Shown: piece after piece, positions 17,940 to 28,355 of the stretch
How the letters are laid out: every line of letters begins with the position of its first letter
Position numbering within the stretch: position 1 is the first letter of the stretch
Assembly (NCBI GenBank): GCA_963789785.1
Contig: CAWBNC010000043.1
Coordinates: forward strand, 62,001 to 126,000
DNA length: 64,000 nt
Direction of reading: 5' to 3'
DNA from: JAEULH01 sp963789785
GTDB lineage: Bacteria; Pseudomonadota; Alphaproteobacteria; Rhodospirillales; Defluviicoccaceae
Made by a program: the position numbers and the translations under genes
Notes under the pieces: model-generated
Told to the model about the DNA's origin: nothing
The model's input: only the letters and a program-made list of their open reading frames with translations
The model's database searches: none

Positions 17940-18700
17940 GCCGATCCTTTCCCTGCGCGGTCGCATGGACCGCGCTAAGTCTGCTTCTCGCCTCCGGCGC
18001 CAGCGGCTGCAGCCTCGCTACCCGGCTGAGCGAGGTCGGCGATAAGCCGCAGCTCAGCGCAATCGCCGAGGATCCCGCCGACGAGCCGGCCTACAGGCCC
18101 GTCCGTTTGCCGATGCCGGTGCGACCGCAGCCGGAGGACAACCCGAACTCACTGTGGCGCCCGGGCGCCAAGGCCTTCTTCAAGGACACCCGCGCCAAGG
18201 AGGTCGGCGACATCCTCACCATCCGGCTGAAGCTGGACGACAAGGCAAAGCTCAAGAATTCGACCAAGCGCGGCCGCGACGACAGCGAAACCGCGAAGAT
18301 CGAGGCAATGCTCGGCTTCGAGGGCGCGTTGCAGTCAGTCGTTCCGGCAATCGGCGCCGCCGGGCCCGTGCTCAGCTTCGGCACCGACCACCAGACTCAG
18401 GGCAACGGCGGCATCGACCGTCAGGAAGAGATCGACCTGACCTTCGCCGCGCTCGTCACCCAGGTTCTCCCCAACGGCCTGCTCGCGATCGTCGGCCGCC
18501 AGGAAATTCGGGTCAATTACGAGCTCCGCGAGCTGATGATCACCGGCGTCATCCGGCCCCAGGACATCGAGGCCGACAATTCCATCGCCCACGAGAAGAT
18601 CGCCGAGATGCGGGTCGCGTACGGCGGCCGCGGCACGCTCAGCGACCTGCAGCAGCCGCGCTGGGGCACCCAGATCTGGGACATCATCTTCCCGTTCTAG
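17936..18700 (+). CDS. flgH: Flagellar L-ring lipoprotein FlgH
   Basis: 254 residues with a lipoprotein signal ending in the lipobox ASGC (~24-27). Family motifs: NSLWRPGAKAFFKDTRAKEVGDILTIRL (in two parts), AALVTQVLPNGLLAIVGRQEIRVN, GVIRPQDIEADNSI and the terminal DIIFPF. FlgH forms the outer-membrane L-ring. It is intact and the last gene of the flgFGAH group. The sequence after the stop is short before the convergent macro-domain gene. Confidence 0.95.
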   Translation: MSRSFPCAVAWTALSLLLASGASGCSLATRLSEVGDKPQLSAIAEDPADEPAYRPVRLPMPVRPQPEDNPNSLWRPGAKAFFKDTRAKEVGDILTIRLKLDDKAKLKNSTKRGRDDSETAKIEAMLGFEGALQSVVPAIGAAGPVLSFGTDHQTQGNGGIDRQEEIDLTFAALVTQVLPNGLLAIVGRQEIRVNYELRELMITGVIRPQDIEADNSIAHEKIAEMRVAYGGRGTLSDLQQPRWGTQIWDIIFPF

Positions 18701-18731
18701 AGCACCCGGCGCCCGGACGAGTGCCTGCCGG

Positions 18732-19250
18732 TCACTTCGCGCGGGCCAGGGCAGCTCGGAGCACGGCGGCGCTCTCTTCGCTGAAGCAGCAGAGGATCAC
18801 CCGGCGCGGCCGGTCGCGGCCCTCCAGCGTTTCGCCGATGGCGGCGACGGCGATCCGGGCCGCCTGCTCTGGCGGATAGCCGTAGATGCCGGTGCTGATG
18901 GCGGGGAACGCGATCGACTCCAGCCCGTGGTCGGCGGCGAGTTCGAGCGAACGGCGATAGCAGGCGGCGAGCATCGCCTCCTCACCGCGGCCGCCGCCGC
19001 GCCACATCGGCCCGACCGTGTGGATCACGTGCTTTGCCGGCAGCCGGTAACCCCCGGTCATCCTGGCCTCGCCGGTTGGGCAACCGCCCAGCGTCCGGCA
19101 TTCTGCGAGCAGCTCCGGCCCCGCCGCGCGGTGGATGGCGCCGTCGACACCGCCCCCGCCCAGAAGCGACTCGTTGGCGGCGTTGACGATGGCGTCGACC
19201 GCGAGTTTGGTGATGTCGCCGCTGACGATCTCAATGCGCGCTGCGCTCAT
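18732..19250 (-). CDS. Macro-domain protein, O-acetyl-ADP-ribose deacetylase type
   Basis: 172 residues, a single macro domain of the YmdB class. Motifs: GDITKLAVDAIVNAANESL, GGGGVDGAIHRAAG (catalytic loop), HTVGPMW and FPAISTGIYGYP. Such proteins hydrolyse O-acetyl-ADP-ribose or remove ADP-ribose from targets. It is co-oriented with the pyrophosphatase gene upstream, with ~43 bases between. The role in this organism is inferred from family only. Confidence 0.92.
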   Translation of the reverse strand: MSAARIEIVSGDITKLAVDAIVNAANESLLGGGGVDGAIHRAAGPELLAECRTLGGCPTGEARMTGGYRLPAKHVIHTVGPMWRGGGRGEEAMLAACYRRSLELAADHGLESIAFPAISTGIYGYPPEQAARIAVAAIGETLEGRDRPRRVILCCFSEESAAVLRAALARAK

Positions 19251-19293
19251 GATGTTTTCACGCCTCCGCCCCGCCGGCGCCGCCGGCCCTCGT

Positions 19294-19851
19294 TCAGGAG
19301 CCTGACTTCGCCTCGGCGCGATCCTCGTTCTGCCGGCGCTCCATGCCCTGACGGATGAGCTGAAACGCCTCGTCCGGCTCGCCCCAGCGCTTGACGTCGA
19401 CCCACTTGCCCTTCTCCAGGTCCTTGTAGTGGGTGAAGAAGTGGGAGAGCTGGTCGCAGAGAATGCGCGGCAGCTCCCGGTAGGAGGCGATGTTGGTGTA
19501 GTAGGGGTGCAGCTCGTCGACCGGCACGCAGAGGATCTTTTCGTCGATCCCGCTTTCGTCTTCCATGATCAGCACGCCGATGGGCCGCGAGCGGATGACC
19601 ACCCCCGGCGAGACCGGCACCTGGCAGAGGACCGCCGCATCGACCGGGTCGCCGTCTTCCGACAGCGTGTGCGGGATGAAGCCGTAGTTGCACGGGTAGT
19701 ACATGGCGGTGTTCAGGAACCGGTCGACGAACATGACCCCGGAGGCCTTGTCGAGCTCGTACTTGACCGGCGTTCCGCCCATCGGGATCTCGATGATGAC
19801 ATTGATGTCGTAGGGCGCGTTTTTTCCGGCCGCAACCTTGGTGATATCCAT
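19294..19851 (-). CDS. ppa: Inorganic pyrophosphatase
   Basis: Family I soluble pyrophosphatase of 185 residues. Active-site segments include IIEIPMGGTPVKYELDK, YPCNYGFIPHT, the metal motif EDGDPVDAAVL, and a C-terminal HYKDLEKGKWV. It hydrolyses PPi to drive biosynthesis. The frame is intact. The gene upstream on the same strand is the AmpG-like transporter, ~20 bases away. Confidence 0.96.
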   Translation of the reverse strand: MDITKVAAGKNAPYDINVIIEIPMGGTPVKYELDKASGVMFVDRFLNTAMYYPCNYGFIPHTLSEDGDPVDAAVLCQVPVSPGVVIRSRPIGVLIMEDESGIDEKILCVPVDELHPYYTNIASYRELPRILCDQLSHFFTHYKDLEKGKWVDVKRWGEPDEAFQLIRQGMERRQNEDRAEAKSGS

Positions 19852-19872
19852 TCGCGTTCAGTCCTCAGTCCC

Positions 19873-21254
<1,382 letters not shown>

Positions 21255-21301
21255 AACGCGCGACTCGACGCTGCGGCGGGCGCGACGGCTGCAGCAGGGC
21301 T

Positions 21302-21343
21302 GGCTGCGACAGGCCCGGCTGCGACAGGCCCGGCTGCGACAGG
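21302..21343. repeat. 15-base tandem repeat
   Basis: The unit ggctgcgacaggccc occurs twice and then partially a third time, immediately downstream of the kinase stop codon. It falls in the region that would encode the extreme N-terminus of the AmpG-like protein if the upstream ATG were used (PVAAG repeats). Confidence 0.8.
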
Positions 21344-21347
21344 ATCG

Positions 21348-22340
21348 TCAGCCGAGCCTTTCCGCGACCAGCCGGGCAAGCGACGCTTCGGCGCGGGCGC
21401 CCATGTGGCCGATGGCCTCGGCGGCGCAGACACCGCCCACCCGCGCGCAGGTGGCGAGATCCCTCTCCCGGGTCAGGGCGAAGAGAAAGCCGGCGGCATA
21501 GGCATCGCCGGCGCCGGTGGTGTCGACCACGGCCTCGACCGGCTCGGCATCGACGACGTGCACCTCGTCGTTGGCGACGATCACCGAGCCCTTCTCCGAG
21601 CGGGTCAGCGCGGCGATCCAGCAGTGGTGGCGGACCTGCTGGAGCGCGGCGTCGAAGGAATGCTCCTGGTAGAGCGAGACGATCTCGTCCTCGTTGGCGA
21701 AGAGCACGTCGACGTGGTGCTCGACGAGTGCGCGGAAATCCGCCCGGTGGCGATCGACGCAGAAGGGATCCGACAGGCTGAGCGCGACGAGACGGCCGGC
21801 CTCGTGGGCGGTCTTGGCCGCCTTGCGGAACGCGTCCTTGGCCGCGGGCCGGTCCCACAGGTAGCCTTCGAGATAGGTGATCCGGGCGCCGGCGACGGCG
21901 GCCTCGTCGATGTCCGTCGGCGCCAGCTCGGCGCTGACACCGAGAAACGTCTGCATCGTCCGCTGCGCGTCCGGCGTGACGAAGATCAGACAGCGCCCGG
22001 TCGGCGTCCCGCCGTGTCCCGGTTCGGCGACGAAGCGGATGCCGAGCGCGGTGATGTCGTGGCGGAAGATCGTGCCGAGCTGGTCGTTGCTGACCTTGCC
22101 GATGAAGGCGCCGTCGCCGCCCAGCGAGGCCAGCGCGGCGATGGTGTTGGCCGCCGAGCCGCCCGAGACCTCCACCCCCGGCCCCATCCGGTCGTACAAA
22201 AGCGCCGCCGTCTCGGCGTCGATCAGGGTCATGGTCCCGCGGTTGAGGCCGAGCCGGTCGATCTCCGCGTCATCGGCATGGGCGATGACATCGACGATGG
22301 CGTTGCCGATCCCGACAACATCGTGGTGAGACGCCGGCAT
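21348..22340 (-). CDS. PfkB-family carbohydrate kinase, adenosine-kinase-like
   Basis: 330 residues. PfkB signatures: N-terminal VVGIGNAIVDVIA, GGSAANTIAALASLGG near 60, and the catalytic anion-hole motif DTTGAGDAYAAGFLFAL near 293 with its Asp base. The N-terminal pattern and length match the alphaproteobacterial adenosine kinase group, which phosphorylates adenosine to AMP. Other nucleoside or sugar substrates cannot be excluded. Intact and immediately upstream of the transporter gene. Confidence 0.85.
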   Translation of the reverse strand: MPASHHDVVGIGNAIVDVIAHADDAEIDRLGLNRGTMTLIDAETAALLYDRMGPGVEVSGGSAANTIAALASLGGDGAFIGKVSNDQLGTIFRHDITALGIRFVAEPGHGGTPTGRCLIFVTPDAQRTMQTFLGVSAELAPTDIDEAAVAGARITYLEGYLWDRPAAKDAFRKAAKTAHEAGRLVALSLSDPFCVDRHRADFRALVEHHVDVLFANEDEIVSLYQEHSFDAALQQVRHHCWIAALTRSEKGSVIVANDEVHVVDAEPVEAVVDTTGAGDAYAAGFLFALTRERDLATCARVGGVCAAEAIGHMGARAEASLARLVAERLG

Positions 22341-22453
22341 CGGCTGGAAGCTCCCCTTTACTCGTGTTCAAGCGCACCGCAAGTGCGCCTGCGGAGTATC
22401 ACGGCCGCGGCGGCGGCGGCAAGCGCGGCCTGATAGCGTAACCACCCTCACGC

Positions 22454-22482
22454 AGCCCTCTCCCGCGGGCCGGGAGAGGGCT
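22454..22482. repeat. Perfect 12-bp inverted repeat (hairpin)
   Basis: AGCCCTCTCCCG and CGGGAGAGGGCT flank a 5-base loop in the gap between the kinase start and the end of the first RTX gene. No T-run follows on either strand, so it looks like a dispersed extragenic palindrome more than a standard intrinsic terminator, though it may act as one for the leftward RTX transcript. Confidence 0.7.
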
Positions 22483-22503
22483 CTTGTGAGCGCGCGATGC
22501 CGG

Positions 22504-24047
22504 CTACAGGATGAAGTCGGAGGCGACCCAGTCGCCGGGCTTCGTCGCGCCGTCGGTGACCAGGATCTCGAAGTCGACGCCGGCCTTGCCGTCGACCTCG
22601 CCCTGGACGAGGCTGTCGGTCCCATCGCCGGCGATGACGTGGAGCTGGCCGGCCTTCAGGACCGCGGTCGGGGCCACGAAGGTGAAGGCCTGGTTGCCGC
22701 CTTTCGTCGTGTCGGCGTCGATCTGGTGCAGATCGATCCGGTCGCCGCCCGCGCCGCCGATGCCGGCCATATCGAGGATCGTGTCGTGGTTGACCGCGCC
22801 CGGCTTCGAGTTCGGCGATGGCCTCGTAGACGAAGCGGTCGTTGCCGGCGCCGCCGCTGAGCGTATCGGCGTCGTAGCGGCCGGTGATCGCGTCAATCCC
22901 GTCCTCGCCGTAGAGCGTGTCGTTGCCGGTGCCGCCGCCGAGGTGATCGTTGCCGGCGCCGCCCCACAGCGTGTCGTTGCCGGCCTGGCCGGCAGCAAGT
23001 CGTTGCCGGCGCCGCCATAGAGCAGGTCGTCGCCGAACTGGCCGAAGATCCGGTCGTTGCCGTCGTCGCCGTAGAGCTGGTCGTCCTCGGTCCCAGTGTC
23101 GCTGTCCTTGCCGCCGGCGCCATAGATCAGGTCGTTACCGGCGCCGCCGTGGATGGTGTCGCTATCGCGCGATCACGGAGTCCAATTGGCCGATTAATGC
23201 TGCCGTAGATCGTGTCGTTGCCGCCGCGCCCTCCAGCCGCTCGCCGAGCTCGCTGCCGACGATGACGTTGTCGGCCGAATTGCCAACGCCCCGGTAGCCG
23301 CTCTCGGGTAGTTCGCGGGCGACATAGTCCATGACGAGCTTTTCGACGTTGGCCGGAAGCGTGTAGTCCAGCTCGCGGGCGTCGACGGTGTCGTAGCCCT
23401 CGCCTGCCTTCTCGATCACGTGGTCCCTGGCCTCGAAGACCGAATAGTTGTCGTCGCCCGACCGCCATAGAGCAGTCAGTGCTGTCGATGGCCGTAGGGC
23501 TGCCGTCATAGTTCGGATCCTACCACGAGGCGATCAGACTATCGTTCCCGGCACCGCCGTAGAGGGAAAGCGTCGAGCCGGAAACGTCGAAGCTGAGATC
23601 AAGCGTCCGGCAGGCGATGTAGCCGGAGATGGTGTCGTTCCCGTCGCCGCCGTAGAGTAAGACGGACCCCGTGATCGCGGCGCGGCGTCTCGTCGTAGAC
23701 GCCGGCCATGCTCAGGGCGAAGCAGGTCTTCGCCGGCATCGCCGTAGAGCTGGCCTTGGACGCCCGTCGCCGCCCCCGGATCGACCGTGAAGATAGATGG
23801 TGTCCTTGCCGCCATCGCCGTGAAGGACGCTGCCGAATCCCCACGTATCGATGTTGTCGTAACCACCGCCGCCGTTGATGCTGTCGCCGCCGCCGCCGCC
23901 GTTCAGAGATGTCGCCGCCGGCCAGGCCGTTGATGACGTCGGCGGCGTCCGACGGCTTGCTGCCCGGCGGATCCGCCGTCACGCCCGGCGAGACAATTGG
24001 TTCGAGTTGATCGCGTCGCCAATAGTCGTTCCCGTGTAGGTACCCAT
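22504..24047 (-). CDS. RTX (haemolysin-type calcium-binding repeat) protein 1, heavily frameshifted
   Basis: Starts with MGTYTGTTIGDAIN at the ATG at 24047, the same opening as its neighbour. Glycine/aspartate-rich nonapeptide repeats (GNDTLWGGAGNDHLGGGTGND type) follow, and the C-terminus ends DWVASDFIL, a type I secretion-like tail. The last ~150 residues (22504-22960) are nearly the same as those of RTX protein 2. Many frame changes occur across 22800-24000, more than in any other gene here. Likely secreted and calcium-binding; no type I secretion genes are in the window. Repetitive DNA may have worsened assembly. Confidence 0.75.
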
Positions 24048-24148
24048 TCAACCCCCATAGTCCGGACGCATCCGCGTCATTCATGCCCTGGCGCCGAGCG
24101 AGAGGCGCCCCGCCGCCGGGGGGCGAGGGGCAAAGCGCTTAGTGCCGG

Positions 24149-25334
24149 CTACAGAATGAAGTCGGAGGCGATCCAGTCGGAGGGGTTGGTCAAGCCGTCC
24201 TGGACCAGGATCTCGAAGTCGACGCAGGCCTTGCCGTCGACCTCGCCCTGGACAAGGCTGTCGGAGCCGCCGCCGGCGACGACGTGGAGCTGGCCGGCCT
24301 TGAGGACCGCGGTCGGGCTAACGAAGGTGAAGGCTTGGTGGCCGCCTTTCGTTGTGTCGGCGTCGATCTGGTGCAGATCGATCCGGTCGCCGCCAGCGCC
24401 GCCGATGCCGGCCATATCGAGGATCGTGTCGTGGTTGGCCGCGCCCGGCTTCGAGTTGTCGATGACCTCATAGACGAAGCGGTCGTTGCCGCCGCCGCCG
24501 CTGAGCGTATCGGCGCCGTAGCGGCCGGTGAGCACGTCGATCCCGTCCTCGCCGTAGAGCATGTCATTGCCGGTGCCGCCGCCGAGGTGGTCGTTGCCGG
24601 CGCCGCCCCACAGCGTGTCGTTGCCGGCCTGGCCGGCGAGGCTGTCATTGCCGGCACCGCCAAAGAGCAGGTCGTTATTATCGCCGCCGAAAATTCGGTC
24701 GTTGCCGCCTCGTCCATCGAGTTTATCTGCGTAGGCGGTGCCGCTGATGACATTGTCCAAGTCGTTGCCAACGCCTTGCAGCCCATTCCCGTAGTAACCG
24801 CTCGCAGCGAGAACGAGTTTCTCGACGTTCGCCGGCAGCGTAAGGTCGCGATCCAGCATAACGACCGTGTCAAAGCCTTCGCCCGCCTTCTCGACGATGG
24901 TCACCTTCTCCCAGGCATTGGTGCCTCCGAAGAGCCGATAGGTGTCGTCACCCGGGCCGCCAAAGAGGAAATCGGCGTCGCCGCCAGAGAAGGTTCCGTC
25001 GGAGTTGTAATTGACCTTCGTGCCCTGGATCGTGTCGTCGCCAGAGCCTCCGTACATGTAGGTCGGAACGGTTTCGAAAAAGTTGTCTCCCGCGACCATG
25101 TACGGCGCGTCGACGCCGAGAAAATCGTTTCCGGAACCGCCGCACAACGACAACGTCCCGCTTGGAGGATCTCCCTCTTCGAAGTCATCGCCGCCGGAAC
25201 CATAAACCGCCGTGAGGTAGTCGTTCCCGCCGTACCCGTAGAGACTGCTGGTGACGTCGTTGCCGCCTACCGCGATCCCGGGAAAATTAACTTGTAATCG
25301 TGTCGGCCTCGTTCGTGCCTGTGTAGGTACCCAT
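24149..25334 (-). CDS. RTX (haemolysin-type calcium-binding repeat) protein 2
   Basis: About 395 residues. It begins MGTYTGTNEADTIT at 25334, then shifts frame once (~25285) into a long intact stretch. Repeats such as LYGYGGNDYL, GGSGDDTIQG, GRGGNDRIFGG and LFGGAGNDSLAGQAGNDTL form calcium-binding beta rolls. A module VEKAGEGFDTVVMLDRDLTLPAN..LVL recurs in other RTX proteins. The C-terminal EILVQDGLTNPSDWIASDFIL resembles type I secretion signals. No catalytic domain is visible, so this is a structural or adhesin-like RTX protein. A tandem paralogue of the gene downstream. Confidence 0.85.
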
Positions 25335-25633
25335 GGTCGTCCCCAAATCCATGCCGGTGCCTGCCTCACGTACACGTCCGCCGGCTCTTTCCACAATGGT
25401 TCCGTCCCGAAGACAAAGCGCCCGCTGCAATAGGCCCGGCGGTTCTGTGCCGCCAGCCTTCTCGCTGCCCGGTCAAAGCGGACTTCAAGCAGCGCATTTA
25501 TGTAAATCTTACACCTGCTTGTAGAAAACGCCAAGAGCTTGAGCGCGCTTCTGCATGTGCTGTGCCTACCACGCATCATCCGGCTACCTTGGCTGTGCTT
25601 TCGGTGCGGCCGGGCAGATAACCGCCGGGTGGC
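25335..25633. other. Intergenic region upstream of RTX protein 2
   Basis: About 300 bases between the RTX start and the insertion sequence. It is less GC-rich around 25440-25560. No convincing gene; presumably holds the leftward RTX promoter. An open frame crossing it is an upstream extension of the RTX frame without a signal peptide or ribosome binding site. Confidence 0.5.
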
Positions 25634-26656
25634 TTATCCCTTTGGTTCCGGGGCCACGATACGCGGTGACGGTGGGCGAAGGACGCTGTAGAACATTGAG
25701 CGAACATGCATATGCCGGAGGTGTTCGCCATGCCCGACTTTCCTCGCTCCATCTTGGCCTTTCAGCGTCAGTTTTCGGATGAGGCTGCATGCGCGTCGTG
25801 GCTTTCAGCGGCTCGCTGGCCGGAGGGCTTTCGCTGCCCGGCCTGCGGACATGACCGTGCCTGGGAACTCGCCGCAAAGGCGTGGACCTATGAATGCGCC
25901 CAGTGTCGCCGGCAGACGTCGGTTACGGCGGGGACGGTGATGCACGGCTCGAAGCTGCCGCTCACCGTATGGTTTTGGGCGGCCTATCTGATGGCCACCC
26001 ACTCGAACGGCCTCTCCGCGCGGCAGATGTGGCGGCAGCTGGGCCTGGGCTCCTACAAGAGTGCCTGGCTTTTGTGCGCCAAGCTGCGCCGGGCCATGGT
26101 CAATCCCGCCCGCGCTTTGCTGTCCGGCGTGGTCGAGATCGACGAAACACAAGTGTCCTACCGCACCAAGGACGACCCGGCGACGGGCGGAGGCGGTCGA
26201 AGCCCGGACGGCAAGATGCAGGTCGCCGTCGCCGTCGAAATCATCGATGAGGCTCCCGGGCGCTTGCGCCTGGGGACGATCGAGGACGCCTCGTCGGCCA
26301 GCCTTCACCCGTTCATCAAGGCCAATGTCGCCGCCGGCTCCACCCTCAAGACCGACGGCTGGAGCGCCTATCCTGGCGTTGCCGGGTTCAAGCACGAGCC
26401 CCACGTCGTTGGCGCCATGGCAGCGCATGTCGTCCTGCCCTGGGTGCATCGCGTGATCTCGAACCTCAAGACGTGGGCGCTGGGCGTCTACCACGGCCTC
26501 CGCCGCCCGCATCTCCAGTCCTACCTCGATGAATTCGTCTTCCGCTTCAATCGGCGTCGCACGCCGCACGCCGCCTTCCGAACCCTGCTGGGCATCGCCG
26601 TCGCCATCGAACCGGCGACCTACAACATGCTGATCGCGCCGGAAGCACAGGGATAA
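25634..26656 (+). mobile_element. IS1595-family insertion sequence with 18-bp imperfect terminal inverted repeats
   Basis: An 18-base end TTATCCCTTTGGTTCCGG (25634-25651) matches the reverse complement of 26639-26656 at 16 of 18 positions. The right end covers the last codons and the stop of the transposase. The 12-mer GATAACCGCCGG also occurs as a direct repeat at 25617-25628 and 26652-26663, partly overlapping the right end. I cannot identify a clean 8-base target duplication, so the exact outer boundaries may differ by a few bases. Confidence 0.6.
25730..26656 (+). CDS. IS1595-family transposase
   Basis: 308 residues from the ATG at 25730, which has a GGAGG ribosome binding site 8 bases upstream. 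An N-terminal zinc ribbon (FRCPACGHDRAWEL..YECAQCRRQTSVTAGT, CxxC pairs ~33-58) is typical of IS1595 transposases. The DDE-type core starts VVEIDETQVSYR (first Asp), then LKTDGWSAYPGV (second Asp) and LDEFVFRFNRRRTP near the C-terminus, where family members often carry Asn or Glu. The frame is intact, so the element may be active or recently arrived. Confidence 0.93.
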   Translation: MPDFPRSILAFQRQFSDEAACASWLSAARWPEGFRCPACGHDRAWELAAKAWTYECAQCRRQTSVTAGTVMHGSKLPLTVWFWAAYLMATHSNGLSARQMWRQLGLGSYKSAWLLCAKLRRAMVNPARALLSGVVEIDETQVSYRTKDDPATGGGGRSPDGKMQVAVAVEIIDEAPGRLRLGTIEDASSASLHPFIKANVAAGSTLKTDGWSAYPGVAGFKHEPHVVGAMAAHVVLPWVHRVISNLKTWALGVYHGLRRPHLQSYLDEFVFRFNRRRTPHAAFRTLLGIAVAIEPATYNMLIAPEAQG

Positions 26657-26741
26657 CCGCCGGTTCATGGGTTCTTCCCGCCCTGAGACAAAGATAAAAC
26701 GGCTTTTTCTGGGCGGAACAGACCCATGGGGCCCCCATCAC

Positions 26742-26782
26742 CTCGATCCTCTCCCTGCGCGCCCTGCCGAGAGAGGATCGAG
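26742..26782. terminator. 12-bp inverted repeat between the transposase and gshB ends
   Basis: CTCGATCCTCTC (26742-26753) pairs perfectly with GAGAGGATCGAG (26771-26782). It lies just after the end of the leftward gshB gene and after the rightward insertion sequence, where a convergent terminator is expected. No T-run follows, so function is uncertain. Confidence 0.45.
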
Positions 26783-26796
26783 TTGAGGTCGGCCGG

Positions 26797-27750
26797 CTAC
26801 CCGCGGCTGGCGTGGAAGCGGGCCTCGAAGGCGTCCCACAGATCGGCCTCGATGACGGTCATGTCGAAGCCGTTGATTTCCTGGATGCCGGTTGGGGAGG
26901 TGACGTTGATCTCGGTGAGGTAGTCGCCGATCACGTCGATGCCGGCGAAGACCAGCCCGCGCGCCTTCAGCTCCGGCCCGATGGCCTCGCAGATCTCCCG
27001 GTCGCGGCGCGTGAGCGTCGTCTTCTCCCCGACCGCGCCGACGTGCAGATTGGCGCGCGCTTCGCCCGGTTGCGGCACCCGGGTGACCCCGCCGGCCGCC
27101 TTGCCGTCGACGAGGATGATGCGCTTGTCGCCGGCGCGGATCTCCGGCAGGAAGCGCTGGACCACCACCGGCTCGCGATAGAGCTGGGTGAACATCTCCA
27201 GCAGGGCGTTGAGGTTGTCGTCGTCGGGGTCGACGTGGAAGACGCCGGCGCCGCCGTTGCCGAACAGCGGCTTGATGATGATGTCGCGGTGCTCCGCGCG
27301 GAAAGCCCTGATCTGGGCCCGGTCGCTGCTGATCAGGGTCGGCGGCATGAGCTCGGGAAAATGGGCGACGAACAGCTTTTCCGGCGCGTTGCGGACATGG
27401 ACGGGGTCATTGAGGACATAGGTGCCGGGATGGATGTGCTCGAGCAGGTGTGTCGCCGTGATGTAGGCCATGTCGAACGGCGGATCCTGGCGCATGAGCA
27501 CCATGTCGAAGCTCGACAGGTCGACCATCGCGGCGGCGCCCAGGGTGAAGTGGCGGCCGTGCTCGCGGCGGACCTCCAGCGGCCGGACCAGCGCGACCAC
27601 CTTGCCGCGGACGAACGACATGTCCTGCGGCAGATAATGGTGGAGCCGGTGGCCCCGGCGCTGGGCTTCGAGCGCCAGGACGAAGGTTGAATCGGTGTTG
27701 ATGTTGATGGTTTCGATCGGATCCATCTGGATTGCCACGGTAAGGCTCAT
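26797..27750 (-). CDS. gshB: Glutathione synthetase
   Basis: ATP-grasp enzyme of 317 residues joining gamma-glutamylcysteine and glycine. The N-terminal domain starts MSLTVAIQMDPIETININTDST; the ATP-grasp parts include DIIIKPLFGNGGAGVF, VVQRFLPEIRAGDKRIILVDGKAAG in pieces, and GIDVIGDYLTEINVTSPTGIQEI in pieces. I use the ATG at 27750, where homology starts, and not the one ten codons earlier. It follows yraN and rsmI on the same strand, a common alphaproteobacterial order. Confidence 0.95.
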   Translation of the reverse strand: MSLTVAIQMDPIETININTDSTFVLALEAQRRGHRLHHYLPQDMSFVRGKVVALVRPLEVRREHGRHFTLGAAAMVDLSSFDMVLMRQDPPFDMAYITATHLLEHIHPGTYVLNDPVHVRNAPEKLFVAHFPELMPPTLISSDRAQIRAFRAEHRDIIIKPLFGNGGAGVFHVDPDDDNLNALLEMFTQLYREPVVVQRFLPEIRAGDKRIILVDGKAAGGVTRVPQPGEARANLHVGAVGEKTTLTRRDREICEAIGPELKARGLVFAGIDVIGDYLTEINVTSPTGIQEINGFDMTVIEADLWDAFEARFHASRG

Positions 27751-27974
27751 CGTCGCTCCTGGAGCATCCTGCGCCTGCATCGGCGCAGATCAGATGCTCG
27801 ATTTCTTGTAATCTTCTAGTAATCGATCGATTTTCTGCTTCGGCCAAGACCATCCGAAACAGGTTGACCTCAATCACCCTGCTTCCGGCCGGTGAGGCCC
27901 GGGCGCACTCACCCCAGGCGCACTTAATCGTCACGGGCCGGGAAATGCAACGTCCCCACAGCCCCTCAGCCCCA

Positions 27975-28355
27975 TCAGCCATCGTCGGAACGCCAGGCGC
28001 CGGGGACATGGCGCGGCAGCCTTCGCCGGCGGAGCACGATCAGATCGAAGCGGAGGTCGAGCCGGCCCAGCGCCGGCCGTCGCTGGAGGAAGGCTTCGGC
28101 GGCCCGAACGATCCGCTGTCGCTGACGCGGCCGGAGGGTATCGGCGATGTCCTCGTCGCGAGCCTTGACCTCAACGAACGCCAGAGTCCGCCCGCGCCTT
28201 GCGATCAGGTCGATTTCACCGACCGGGCAGCGGTAGCGAGACGCAACGATGTGGTAGCCGCGAAGCCGCAGCCACCAGGCGCAGATCGTCTCCGCCCGCC
28301 GGCCGTAGCGCCACGCCCGGCGCTTGCCCTGGCGTTTGACCGCGAGCGTCTTCAT
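27975..28355 (-). CDS. yraN: YraN-family (UPF0102) endonuclease-fold protein
   Basis: 126 residues. The conserved restriction-endonuclease-like motif is present: RYRCPVGEIDLIARRG and LAFVEVKAR, giving the D-ExK arrangement. YraN proteins are predicted Holliday-junction-resolvase-related nucleases of unproven function. The start codon overlaps the rsmI stop (TAATG), indicating translational coupling. Confidence 0.9.
   Translation of the reverse strand: MKTLAVKRQGKRRAWRYGRRAETICAWWLRLRGYHIVASRYRCPVGEIDLIARRGRTLAFVEVKARDEDIADTLRPRQRQRIVRAAEAFLQRRPALGRLDLRFDLIVLRRRRLPRHVPGAWRSDDG

Noticed and set aside
22504..25334. Possible CRISPR array from regular repeats
   Set aside because: The regularity comes from RTX codon repeats; there are no identical repeats with unique spacers and no cas genes.
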